Of a stretch of DNA of 9,035 nucleotides, positions 1 to 6,911 are shown piece after piece. Under the pieces are notes generated by a model. That model had not been told where the DNA came from and searched no databases. It saw only the letters and a program-made list of their open reading frames with translations. The position numbers and the translations under genes are program-made. How positions within the stretch are numbered: the first letter of the stretch is position 1; each line of letters begins with the position of its first letter. The stretch comes from Draconibacterium orientale (GTDB lineage: Bacteria; Bacteroidota; Bacteroidia; Bacteroidales; JAADGE01): NCBI GenBank assembly GCA_020718265.1, contig DYSM01000080.1:1718-10752 (forward strand). The letters are read 5' to 3'.

Positions 1-27
1 ACGCCAAAGTTTTAGCGACTTTGGCGT
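1..27 (-). terminator. Perfect 10-bp hairpin after the S9B peptidase gene, possible terminator
   Basis: Bases 1-10 (ACGCCAAAGT) are the exact reverse complement of bases 18-27, with a 7-nt loop. The hairpin starts 45 bp past the peptidase stop codon on the minus strand, where an intrinsic terminator for the five-gene run would be expected. The T-run that would confirm this lies beyond base 1 and cannot be seen. Read on the plus strand, the stem is followed by TCCGGTTTTG, a poor T-tract. A bidirectional terminator serving a convergent gene to the left is also possible. Confidence 0.5.
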
Positions 28-42
28 TCCGGTTTTGTATCA

Positions 43-64
43 ATACTGTAGAAATACTGTAGAA
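43..64. repeat. Two tandem copies of an 11-bp unit
   Basis: The unit ATACTGTAGAA occurs at 43-53 and again at 54-64 with no gap. It lies between the peptidase stop codon and the downstream hairpin. It is probably a simple slippage duplication in the 3' untranslated region; no function is evident. Confidence 0.7.
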
Positions 65-72
65 ATTCAACC

Positions 73-2232
73 CTATTTCAAATAATCTTCAAAATATCTC
101 GTAACTTTTTGCATCAGGTGGGTGCGTTGCGCGCCCGATACGTTGTGCTCGCTTTCCGGATAGAGAAAATAATCGCAATCCGTGCCCGCTTCTATCACAG
201 CGCGCTGAAAATCAATGCTGTTTTGCGGAACCACAACAGGGTCTTGATAGCCGTGAATCACAAGCAGACGACCTTTTAACGTTTCGGCATGTTTGAGCAA
301 ACTTGTTTTGTCGTAACCATCCGGGTTTTCCTGCGGCGTGTCCATGTAGCGTTCGCCGTACATGACTTCATAGTATTTCCAATCGATAACCGGACCGCCG
401 GCAACACCAACTTTAAACGTTTCGGGATAATTCAACATCAACGAAATGGTCATAAATCCGCCGTAGCTCCAGCCGTGTACGCCGATGCGGTCTGAATCGA
501 CATAAGTCAATGATTTCAAATAAGTTACACCCGTCATCTGGTCGCGCATTTCGGTTTGTCCGCATTGGCGGTGTATGATATTTTCAAATTCTGCGCCGCG
601 GTTTGCCGAGCCTCGGTTATCCAAACTAAATACTACATAACCAAGTTGTGCCATGTAAAATTCCCACAAACGCGCATCGGCAAGCCACGAATTCCGAATT
701 AATTGCAAGTGCGGACCGCCGTAAACGTAAATCATTACCGGATATTTTTTGTTTTTGTCGAAATCGGGCGGCGTAATCATGCGGTAATGCAGGTCGGTTT
801 TGCCGTCGTCGGCTTTAAGTGTTCCGAGCGTGAGTTTGCCAAGTTTGTAATCGGCAAGCGGATTTTCTGCAAAGCTAAGAGCTTCCAAAACCTTGCCCTT
901 GCTGTCGCAAATAATTGATTTATTTGGAGTTTCTGTATTTGAATACGAATCTAAAAACGTTTTTTTATCTTTAGAAAACACAACATCATGCACGCCGCTT
1001 TCCGATGTCAGGCGCGACATATTGCCCGATTTCAAGTTTACGGCATAATAATTTTGTTCAAGCGGACTGTCTTTTGTTGCAGCAATATAAATCGTTTCAA
1101 CTTTTTCATCAAAACCAAAAAAATCCAAAACAATCCATTCGCCTTTGGTTACTTGTCCGACAAGTGTTCCGTCGGTATTATATTTGTAAAGATGATTGTA
1201 ACCGTCTCGCTCGCTGTAATATAGAAATTCCGTATTGCTGTTCGGTAAAAAAATCAGAGGTTTTTCCGGCTCCACGTATTTCGGATGCGTTTCTTCAAAC
1301 AAAGTTTTGATAAATTTACCGGTAAGTGCTTCATATTGATTGAGTTTCAAATGATTTTGCTCACGATTCAACACACCGATAAACACAAATTTTTCGTCGG
1401 GCGACCACGTGATGCTTGTGAGATAACGTTCAACAGTAAAGTCTGTTACATCTGTAAACACTGTTTTTTTTGTGTTCAAATCGTAAATTCCGAGTTTCAC
1501 TTCCTCGCTTTTCGCGCCGGTCATCGGGTATTTTATGTTTTTCAAAGATGCAATCGGCGTTGTGATGTCCACGAGCGGATAATCGGCAACCATAGTTTCA
1601 TCTTTACGGTAAAACGCCAAGAAATTTCCGTTCGGCGACCAAAAAATGCCTTTGTCTATGCCAAATTCCTGACGATGCACATAGTCGCTGCCGTTTACAA
1701 TGCCTTTGTCCGAATCATTGGTTACGGCGGTTTCAGTTCCGATGCTATCTTTCAGGAACAGATTGTTTTCCAGAGTATAAGCTATGATTTCCGTTTTCGG
1801 GTTAGCATGAACGTTTGCTGCATTTTCAGGAAATTTCGTTGCCGAGATAATTTTTTTTTCAGAAATATTGTATCTGTATCGAACATTATCTAAATTGAAA
1901 ATCAGGATGTTATCCGATTTCCAACTGTAATCCCAAAACGGAAAATACGAGATGGCGGTCTCGCCGAATGTCGCCAAAGCTGTATTAATTTGGTCTAAGG
2001 AAGCAAGTTGCGTTTGCTTTCCGGAAGCAGATTCGATTTTAGTTATGAAACGATATTTTTCGACGAACGAAAAACCCGATTTTCCGTAACTTGCAACGCC
2101 GTCGAAATGCTCGGGATAAAATTTACGCCATTGTTGCTGAACGGCATCATCGAAGGTAAGCGTTTTGGTCTGTGCAACTATTTGTCCTACAATAAAATAT
2201 AGGAACAACAAAGAAATTATACTTCGTTTCAT
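73..2232 (-). CDS. Secreted S9B prolyl peptidase (prolyl tripeptidyl peptidase / DPP4 type)
   Basis: A 719-residue serine peptidase expected to release N-terminal di- or tripeptides after proline in the periplasm or at the cell surface. Residues 1-20 form a signal peptide (hydrophobic core, then IVA before Gln21). Residues of about 30-460 are the DPP4-type beta-propeller, including HRQEFGI with Glu189, which should bind the substrate amino terminus. The alpha/beta-hydrolase domain follows: YGGP oxyanion Tyr504, GWSYGG nucleophile Ser589, Asp664 and His696. The triad spacing (75 and 32 residues) matches Porphyromonas gingivalis PtpA and DPPIV as I remember them. Glu622 falls where PtpA has a second amino-terminus-binding Glu, and the Asp664 loop reads DPVVV rather than the DDNV of human DPP4, so tripeptidyl activity is favoured but unproven. 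It is the last gene of the five-gene run, 26 bp after folK, and its length is normal for the family. Confidence 0.93.
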   Translation of the reverse strand: MKRSIISLLFLYFIVGQIVAQTKTLTFDDAVQQQWRKFYPEHFDGVASYGKSGFSFVEKYRFITKIESASGKQTQLASLDQINTALATFGETAISYFPFWDYSWKSDNILIFNLDNVRYRYNISEKKIISATKFPENAANVHANPKTEIIAYTLENNLFLKDSIGTETAVTNDSDKGIVNGSDYVHRQEFGIDKGIFWSPNGNFLAFYRKDETMVADYPLVDITTPIASLKNIKYPMTGAKSEEVKLGIYDLNTKKTVFTDVTDFTVERYLTSITWSPDEKFVFIGVLNREQNHLKLNQYEALTGKFIKTLFEETHPKYVEPEKPLIFLPNSNTEFLYYSERDGYNHLYKYNTDGTLVGQVTKGEWIVLDFFGFDEKVETIYIAATKDSPLEQNYYAVNLKSGNMSRLTSESGVHDVVFSKDKKTFLDSYSNTETPNKSIICDSKGKVLEALSFAENPLADYKLGKLTLGTLKADDGKTDLHYRMITPPDFDKNKKYPVMIYVYGGPHLQLIRNSWLADARLWEFYMAQLGYVVFSLDNRGSANRGAEFENIIHRQCGQTEMRDQMTGVTYLKSLTYVDSDRIGVHGWSYGGFMTISLMLNYPETFKVGVAGGPVIDWKYYEVMYGERYMDTPQENPDGYDKTSLLKHAETLKGRLLVIHGYQDPVVVPQNSIDFQRAVIEAGTDCDYFLYPESEHNVSGAQRTHLMQKVTRYFEDYLK

Positions 2233-2258
2233 AAACTTAAAGGTATGAAATTTAGAAT

Positions 2259-2756
2259 TTATTGTGCAGTAGAAAATTGCATGTTTTTGAGCCGAGAACT
2301 AAGTTCGGTAATTGAAGTTTCGAGCACAGGATGTATGAAATCCGGAGCGATTTCGCAAAGCGGTGTCAGCACAAATTCGCGCATGTGCATGAGCTTATGC
2401 GGAATGCAAACAGCTTCATTTTCAATAATTTGATTACCGTAAAACAAAATATCAACATCAATCGGACGCGAAACATATTTAATGTTTCCGTTTTCATCGT
2501 AAGTTGTTTTTTCGGAACGACCGAGCTGTTTTTCAATACGTTGCGTAGCTTTTAACAATTGTTCGGGTTTCAAATCGGTTTCAACTTCTAAGGCGCAATT
2601 CAGGTAGTCGGAATCGGAATAGCCCCAGGCTTTTGTTTTGATAACTTTTGATTTTTGAACAATTGTTCCGGCTTCCGCCTCGATTAAACGGCACGCCTGC
2701 ACAATGTTATGTCGGCGATTTCCGCTGTTTGAGCCTAAGGATAAATAGACTTTCAT
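2259..2756 (-). CDS. folK: 2-amino-4-hydroxy-6-hydroxymethyldihydropteridine pyrophosphokinase (HPPK)
   Basis: A 165-residue cytoplasmic enzyme that transfers pyrophosphate from ATP to 6-hydroxymethyl-7,8-dihydropterin, the step before dihydropteroate synthase in folate synthesis. Visible family features are the N-terminal LSLGSN (residues 5-10), the KAWGYSDSDYLN substrate segment (42-53), and RPIDVDILFYG (97-107), whose Asp100 and Asp102 match the two magnesium-binding aspartates of HPPK. The C-terminal signature PHKLMHMREFVLTPL starts at 119. The length is normal for a stand-alone HPPK; there is no fusion to FolB or FolP. The ATG overlaps the stop codon of the MazG-like gene (ATGA), which suggests translational coupling. 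No other folate gene is present in the window. Confidence 0.95.
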   Translation of the reverse strand: MKVYLSLGSNSGNRRHNIVQACRLIEAEAGTIVQKSKVIKTKAWGYSDSDYLNCALEVETDLKPEQLLKATQRIEKQLGRSEKTTYDENGNIKYVSRPIDVDILFYGNQIIENEAVCIPHKLMHMREFVLTPLCEIAPDFIHPVLETSITELSSRLKNMQFSTAQ

Positions 2757-3085
2757 TTTTGGATTAATTTGGGATTATTGAGGTGTCGCGTGTTGTCGCG
2801 GTTTGTTTTCTTTTCAAGATTTTTGCGCAGAGCTTCGGTCAAATCTACGCCGGTTTGGTTGGCAAGGCAGATGAGCACGAACAGCACGTCCGCCATTTCG
2901 TCGGCTAAATTAAGCTCTTTTTCAGACTGTTTGGACGACTGTTCGCCGAATTGCCGTACGATAACTCGTGCCAACTCGCCGACTTCTTCGGTAAGAATTG
3001 CCATATTTGTGAGTTCTCCGAAATATTTTACGCCGTAAGTGGTAATCCACTCATCAACAATACGTTGAGCTTCGCTCAGTGTCAT
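2753..3085 (-). CDS. MazG-like nucleotide pyrophosphohydrolase
   Basis: A 110-residue single-domain, all-alpha NTP pyrophosphohydrolase of the MazG/RS21-C6 type. Such proteins hydrolyse (d)NTPs to the monophosphate and pyrophosphate and often remove non-canonical nucleotides. The metal-binding signature is complete: EExxE as Glu33, Glu34 and Glu37, and ExxD as Glu63 and Asp66 in LADEMADVLF. The spacing and length fit the short one-domain members rather than the two-domain E. coli MazG, so I do not give the symbol mazG. The substrate cannot be told from the sequence. The start lies 2 bp after the dtd stop, and the stop overlaps the folK start, placing it firmly inside the operon. No toxin or mazE/mazF partner is nearby, so a housekeeping role is more likely than toxin-antitoxin control. 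Confidence 0.88.
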   Translation of the reverse strand: MTLSEAQRIVDEWITTYGVKYFGELTNMAILTEEVGELARVIVRQFGEQSSKQSEKELNLADEMADVLFVLICLANQTGVDLTEALRKNLEKKTNRDNTRHLNNPKLIQK

Positions 3086-3087
3086 GT

Positions 3088-3540
3088 TTATTCTTTATTT
3101 TTGGTGTCAAAAATAATTGTTACAGGTCCGTCATTCAAGAGCTGAATTTTCATATCGGCTCCGAATTTTCCGGTTTTTATTGGTTTTTCAAAATCTGTTT
3201 CAACTTGTTTTATGAATTTTTCGTACATCGGCACGGCAAAATCCGGTTTTGACGCGCGCAAATACGATGGTCTGTTGCCTTTTTTAGTGCTTGCGTGAAG
3301 CGTAAATTGGCTCACCACAAGCAATTCTCCGCCCACATCTTTGACAGATAAATTCATTACACCGTCGGCATCGTTAAAAATGCGCAGATTGCAAATTTTC
3401 GCACTTAGCCAACGAATATCCTCTTCATTATCAATATCTTCAATTCCGACTAAAACTAAAATTCCGACTGCAATTTCGGCGAATGTTTTACCTTCAATGT
3501 CAAGTTTTGCATCTTGAACGCGCTGTAAAACTGCTCTCAT
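3088..3540 (-). CDS. dtd: D-aminoacyl-tRNA deacylase (DTD)
   Basis: A 150-residue cytoplasmic dimeric enzyme that hydrolyses D-aminoacyl-tRNA (and Gly-tRNA(Ala)), protecting translation from wrong chirality. It starts with MRAVLQRV, typical of the family, and carries both conserved motifs: SQFTLHA at residues 77-83 and NDGPVT at 136-141, whose Gly138-Pro139 is the cross-subunit Gly-cisPro chiral filter. The KICNLRIFND..G.MNLSV segment at 48-66 is also conserved. The length is standard. One small variation is NDGPVT where many homologues have NNGPVT or NDGPVT-like forms; it should not affect function. The ATG overlaps the stop codon of asd (ATGA), and the MazG-like gene follows after 2 bp. No Shine-Dalgarno sequence is evident, as usual in Bacteroidota. 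Confidence 0.96.
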   Translation of the reverse strand: MRAVLQRVQDAKLDIEGKTFAEIAVGILVLVGIEDIDNEEDIRWLSAKICNLRIFNDADGVMNLSVKDVGGELLVVSQFTLHASTKKGNRPSYLRASKPDFAVPMYEKFIKQVETDFEKPIKTGKFGADMKIQLLNDGPVTIIFDTKNKE

Positions 3541-4535
3541 GCGAAGGGCGCAACCATGTTCATTTTAACCAAATATTCGGCAATTTGCACCGCATTAGTT
3601 GCTGCACCTTTGCGCAAATTATCGGCTACAATCCAGATATTCAGTCCGTTATCGACAGAAAAATCACGTCGAATTCTGCCTACAAAAACATCGTCGTTAC
3701 CTTCGGCATATTTTGGCATCGGATACGCGTTATTTTCGACATCGTCGAAGAGACGCACGCCGTCGGTTTCGCGGAAAATTGTTCTAATATCTTGAATATC
3801 AAATGGTTTTTCAAATTCAACATTAACAGATTCCGAATGCCCGCCCACTACGGGAACGCGCACGGCTGTTGCTGTGATGCGAATGTTTGAGTTCAGAATT
3901 TTATTGGTTTCGTTTACCAATTTTAGTTCTTCCTTTGTGTAACCGTCTTCCACGAAAACATCACAATGCGGCAACACATTTTTATCTATCGGATGCGGAT
4001 AGGCGCGTTCGCTTTCGAGACCTTTCCGTTCGTTTTCGAGCTGATTTACAGCTTTTACGCCTGTTCCGGTTACGGATTGGTATGTTGAAACAACAAGTCG
4101 TTTAATGTGGTAGCGTTCGTGCAACGGCGCGAGTGCCATCACCATTTGTATCGTTGAACAGTTTGGATTTGCAATGATTTTGTCGGAATCTGTCAGTTCT
4201 CCGGCGTTTATTTCGGGCACGATCAACTTTTTGTCGGGAAACATGCGCCACGCCGAGGAATTATCTATCACATAAGTTCCGACTTCGGCGAATTTCGGTG
4301 CATAGTCCAACGATACCTTTGCACCGGCAGAGAATAATGCGATGTGCGGTTTGCGCAACAATGCGACATCGGGTGTAACCACGGGAATTTGTACGCCGCG
4401 AAATTCAACTGTTCGACCTGCGGATTTTTCCGAAGCGACAGGAATAAGTTCTCCGACAGGAAAATTTCGTTCTTCTAAAACTTTAAGCATCACAGTGCCG
4501 ACCAGACCGGTGGCGCCAACAACGGCTACTTTCAT
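3537..4535 (-). CDS. asd: Aspartate-semialdehyde dehydrogenase
   Basis: A 332-residue NADP-dependent enzyme that converts L-aspartyl-4-phosphate to L-aspartate-4-semialdehyde, the branch point to lysine/diaminopimelate, threonine and methionine. The dinucleotide motif GATGLVG is at residues 7-13, the catalytic cysteine is Cys126 in NPNCST, and the acid/base histidine is His233 in RVPVVGGHSES. I start the gene at 4535 because MKVAVVGATG is the classical N-terminus. The frame is open to 4604, but that would add 23 unconserved residues and run into the terminator of the preceding gene. It is the first gene of the five-gene run and overlaps dtd by 4 bp (ATGA). A candidate promoter lies about 50 bp upstream. 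Confidence 0.96.
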   Translation of the reverse strand: MKVAVVGATGLVGTVMLKVLEERNFPVGELIPVASEKSAGRTVEFRGVQIPVVTPDVALLRKPHIALFSAGAKVSLDYAPKFAEVGTYVIDNSSAWRMFPDKKLIVPEINAGELTDSDKIIANPNCSTIQMVMALAPLHERYHIKRLVVSTYQSVTGTGVKAVNQLENERKGLESERAYPHPIDKNVLPHCDVFVEDGYTKEELKLVNETNKILNSNIRITATAVRVPVVGGHSESVNVEFEKPFDIQDIRTIFRETDGVRLFDDVENNAYPMPKYAEGNDDVFVGRIRRDFSVDNGLNIWIVADNLRKGAATNAVQIAEYLVKMNMVAPFA

Positions 4536-4584
4536 GTAGTTTGGAATAGATAATAAAGCTGCAATATTATGAAAAATATCAATA

Positions 4585-4614
4585 CAAAAATAAAAAACCG
4601 ACACTTTGTACGAA
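4585..4614 (-). promoter_or_regulatory. Candidate Bacteroidota-type promoter for the asd run
   Basis: On the minus strand, TATTTTTG (4585-4592) matches the -7 consensus TAnnTTTG. TTCG (4611-4614), one base off the -33 TTTG element, lies 18 bp upstream. The start would fall about 40-45 nt before the asd ATG. The box coincides with the T-tract of the upstream terminator, so the match could be chance. The spacing is slightly short and the region is AT-rich. Confidence 0.3.
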
Positions 4615-4624
4615 TATCGGTTTT
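4585..4624 (-). terminator. Likely intrinsic terminator after the DUF2147 gene
   Basis: Read on the minus strand, AAAACCGA (4617-4624) pairs perfectly with TCGGTTTT (4594-4601) across a 15-nt loop, and a T-rich tract TTATTTTTG follows. It begins 20 bp past the DUF2147 stop codon. The GC core is only four pairs and the loop is large, so efficiency may be partial, allowing some read-through into asd. Confidence 0.6.
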
Positions 4625-4643
4625 ATTTATGTTCAAGTTGATA

Positions 4644-5099
4644 TTATTCGGCTCTAAGCCATGTTTGGCTGCGTCCTGCAATGCCCCAAGAATCAAGCGA
4701 ACCGCGTACGATGAGTTTTTTCGGGTCTGTCGGGTCGAGGCTGATGGTGCAATAATAACTTTTGCCGTTTCCGGGGTCGAGGATGTTTCCGTCAACGAGT
4801 TCTTTGCCGTCGGCTTTCATTTTTGATACAACGAACATTCCGACAATTGGTTTGTCTTTATTTTTGCCGGTGCAAGCGGTGCATTTAGTATCGGCAGGTT
4901 TGTTGAGCAGTTTTTCAACACGTCCGTAATACATTCCGTCGGTGGCTTTGAAAATTTTCACGTAAGACTTTGCCTGTCCGGTTTCGTCGTCAATGGTTTT
5001 CCACATTCCGAGCAACTTATCCACTTGTGCATCAGCACTAAATCCTGCAAAAAGGAACAGTCCGAGCAGAACTGCTGAGATAAAAATTCTTTTATTCAT
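4644..5099 (-). CDS. Exported DUF2147 family protein
   Basis: A 151-residue protein with a clear signal peptide (residues 1-24, ending ADA before Gln25), so mature protein of about 127 residues is exported to the periplasm or beyond. The mature part follows the DUF2147 plan: GMWKTIDDETG near residue 31, a KIFKATDGMYYGRVEKL strand pair at 48-64, a CTAC cysteine pair (Cys73, Cys76) followed by G and IVGM, then NILDPGNGKSYYC (Cys117) and a closing GRSQTWLR. The family is predicted to be a small beta-rich, lipocalin-like fold and has no settled biochemical function. The three cysteines might form a disulfide or bind something, but this is a guess. The gene appears to be monocistronic: a 232-bp spacer precedes it and a hairpin terminator follows. 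A weak promoter-like pair, TATATCTG (5116-5123) with TTG (5141-5143), lies upstream. Confidence 0.85.
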   Translation of the reverse strand: MNKRIFISAVLLGLFLFAGFSADAQVDKLLGMWKTIDDETGQAKSYVKIFKATDGMYYGRVEKLLNKPADTKCTACTGKNKDKPIVGMFVVSKMKADGKELVDGNILDPGNGKSYYCTISLDPTDPKKLIVRGSLDSWGIAGRSQTWLRAE

Positions 5100-5165
5100 A
5101 AACTCAAAAATTTAACAGATATAATACTGAAAAAAACTTACAATTATTGTTCCAAAACATAAAAA

Positions 5166-5194
5166 TGATGTGATGATTTGTTGATGTGATGATT
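5166..5194 (-). repeat. 8/16-nt period repeat, minus orientation
   Basis: The 13-mer TGATGTGATGATT occurs at 5166-5178 and 5182-5194, giving a 16-bp period. On the minus strand it reads as 8-mers ATCACATC-AACAAATC-ATCACATC, the same family as the array at 5282-5329 but in the opposite orientation. The two arrays therefore form an imperfect inverted repeat, with 23 of 29 positions matching against 5278-5306 and an 83-bp AT-rich centre. The frame is not coding. Confidence 0.75.
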
Positions 5195-5281
5195 ATTCTT
5201 TTAACGGACTAAATTTTTATTAAAATAACTATGTAATTTTTGCAAAATAAGCAAATTATCATATTTTAGAATCAATATATT

Positions 5282-5329
5282 AACACATTAACAAATCAGC
5301 ACATTAGTAAATCGGCACATTAGCAATTT
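5282..5329 (+). repeat. Three tandem copies of a 16-bp unit (8-nt sub-period)
   Basis: Units AACACATTAACAAATC (5282-5297), AGCACATTAGTAAATC (5298-5313) and GGCACATTAGCAATTT (5314-5329) are contiguous. Each divides into two 8-mers of CACATT and CAAAT type. The array ends 2 bp from the stop codon of the GDYXXLXY gene. A related array lies just past the next stop codon to the right end (8942-8973). Similar CACATTA-type intergenic repeats occur in other Bacteroidota as far as I recall, but I cannot check this. Confidence 0.8.
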
Positions 5330-5331
5330 TT

Positions 5332-5814
5332 CTAAGGAACAATCGGATTTAGCTTTTCGTCGAACAAGCCGACTAATACGCAGTTTCCTTTGTCATTGGT
5401 TTTTATGCCGCCATATTTCGCATTTGCAAACACTTCGGCATTGCCTTCCTGAAAAAAATACGAATCGCAGCCAAAATCAATTTGTCCGGAAACGGTAACA
5501 AATTTCAACAGCACTTGGTTTGCCACAAGTGAATCGGGCGAAGTTGCAATGCGCTGAGCAATAACGAGATTGCTGTCATTCTTTGTCAGAATCACGTAGC
5601 CTCGTTTTTGGGTTTGCAAGGCTAATTCTGTTTGAATTTTATAGCCTAAGCTTATATAATCGCCTTGCATGATTGAGCGCGGATCTACGGGCGAGAGTTC
5701 CAGACAGACGATATCGCCGTGCTTGACAACTTGTTCTTTTTGAAAAACTAAAATATTAGCAATGAGCAAGATGAGTAGCAGATTTCCGAAAATTACTTTT
5801 TGTTTTGTGTTCAT
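5332..5814 (-). CDS. GDYXXLXY domain membrane-anchored protein
   Basis: A 160-residue protein with one N-terminal membrane segment (residues about 8-24) and the rest probably outside the cytoplasm. The family signature is complete: PVDPRSIMQ leading into GDYISLGY at 51-58. The conserved tail FFQEGNAEVFANAKYGG (120-136) and LVGLFDEKLNP (147-157) is also present. No enzymatic activity has been established for the family that I know of. It is the last gene of the DUF2157-DUF4401-GDYXXLXY set, 11 bp after DUF4401, and in other bacteria the domain is found next to or fused to DUF4401, so a joint membrane complex is a fair inference. Only one GDYXXLXY motif is present. The ATG at 5814 places the hydrophobic segment right behind a short basic N-terminus, which supports this start. 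Confidence 0.9.
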   Translation of the reverse strand: MNTKQKVIFGNLLLILLIANILVFQKEQVVKHGDIVCLELSPVDPRSIMQGDYISLGYKIQTELALQTQKRGYVILTKNDSNLVIAQRIATSPDSLVANQVLLKFVTVSGQIDFGCDSYFFQEGNAEVFANAKYGGIKTNDKGNCVLVGLFDEKLNPIVP

Positions 5815-5825
5815 AAAACTTCAAA

Positions 5826-6911
5826 TTAAATTTTATTTTTTTGATACAAAATTTGCAAACCAAAATACGCGCCGACCATTACGGCACCGGTTGCAAGCAA
5901 AATGTATGACTTTTGAATTAAGGTATAATCCAAAACGTAGTAAAACACAGTCATCACAAAAATAAACGACAGTATTGAAAGTGCGATTCCGGTTTTGTGT
6001 CCGAAATAGAAACTCGTGAGAATCAGGAAAATACTGCCGGTAATTTCAGGAAAATGCAATTCGGGTAACATCGCCGCAATCGTAGCCGCAAGCAAAGCAA
6101 TTTGAAATACAAAATTTTTAAACTTGAAAAGTTGTGTAGTTCTATAAATCACAAACATCGAACCGAACATAAACAGCACAGCCGTAATGGTTTGCATCAA
6201 CTCTTCGGTAGGTGTAAATTCAGGTTTTATAGTGCTGACGGATTTGAATATAAAATAAAAAATCATGCCTAAAATTAAGCTAATTTGCAAAGGGATAAAT
6301 GATTCGATATAAACTTCCGATTTGCTGATAAGTTTAGATTCGTTGAAAAATATCATCAAATATGATGCTCCAAAAGCAAGAATTACGAGCGGAAATAGAA
6401 TTTCGCTGTCATAAGTCATCGTAATAATGCTTCCGACAATGGTCAGAAAAGCAAAGAGCAACATCACAAAACTTCTTGAAAAATAAATAGTTATTGCTGA
6501 AATTAATATCAAAATCGCAGAAATTATATAGCGTGAGTTTTCTCCGGCAAATAAATCGTTCAGACCGGAAACGAACAAAAATCCGCCGGAAAGATACAAG
6601 CCTAAGGCGGCAGTTTCGAGCACTGTGATTTTGAAATATGAGTTCGCCCAAATTGCAAATCCGAAAAATACAGCTCCAAAAACGATGGAAACCATCTCAT
6701 TTTCAAATAATTCAAATGCAAACAAGAGCGCGACAAACAAAATTGAAGTAATAAACCCGCCCAAACCGGAAAGGTTGCGTACAAGCCTGTCCGATTTTGC
6801 TTTTGCCGGGTCGAACATTTCTGCTTCGATTTTTGCTTCTTCGGCGGCAAAATTTTCGCCTTGCGTGGTCTGGATTTCGTCCAAAAACACACGCAATTCC
6901 TCTCTATTCAT
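5826..6911 (-). CDS. DUF4401 polytopic membrane protein
   Basis: A 361-residue integral membrane protein with a charged, probably cytoplasmic N-terminus (residues 1-45, rich in Glu) and about 11-12 hydrophobic segments from residue 47 to 352. The C-terminal block YYVLDYTLIQKSYILLATGA (324-343) is the feature that made me assign DUF4401, together with its place between DUF2157 and GDYXXLXY genes. There are few charged residues inside the membrane segments and no transporter or enzyme motif I recognise, so function is unknown. The start codon overlaps the last 8 bp of the DUF2157 gene, a sign of translational coupling and likely fixed stoichiometry. Shorter open frames on the same strand (6409-6651, 6602-6892) lie within it in other frames and are not genes. 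Confidence 0.87.
   Translation of the reverse strand: MNREELRVFLDEIQTTQGENFAAEEAKIEAEMFDPAKAKSDRLVRNLSGLGGFITSILFVALLFAFELFENEMVSIVFGAVFFGFAIWANSYFKITVLETAALGLYLSGGFLFVSGLNDLFAGENSRYIISAILILISAITIYFSRSFVMLLFAFLTIVGSIITMTYDSEILFPLVILAFGASYLMIFFNESKLISKSEVYIESFIPLQISLILGMIFYFIFKSVSTIKPEFTPTEELMQTITAVLFMFGSMFVIYRTTQLFKFKNFVFQIALLAATIAAMLPELHFPEITGSIFLILTSFYFGHKTGIALSILSFIFVMTVFYYVLDYTLIQKSYILLATGAVMVGAYFGLQILYQKNKI

Noticed and set aside
1285..1893. A 202-codon open frame on the plus strand
   Set aside because: It is wholly antisense to the S9B peptidase propeller. The translation has no recognisable motif and an odd composition (many Phe, Cys, Arg). It reflects the codon use of the real gene.
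4536..4604. A 23-codon upstream extension of asd
   Set aside because: The added residues are not part of the family, which begins at MKVAVVGATG. The extension would overlap the terminator and candidate promoter.
4532..4795. An 87-codon minus-strand open frame between asd and the DUF2147 gene
   Set aside because: Most of it overlaps the DUF2147 gene in another frame and the remainder crosses the terminator; no signature or start context supports it.
5166..5329. Possible CRISPR array
   Set aside because: The repeats are 8/16 nt, contiguous and without unique spacers, and no cas gene is present.
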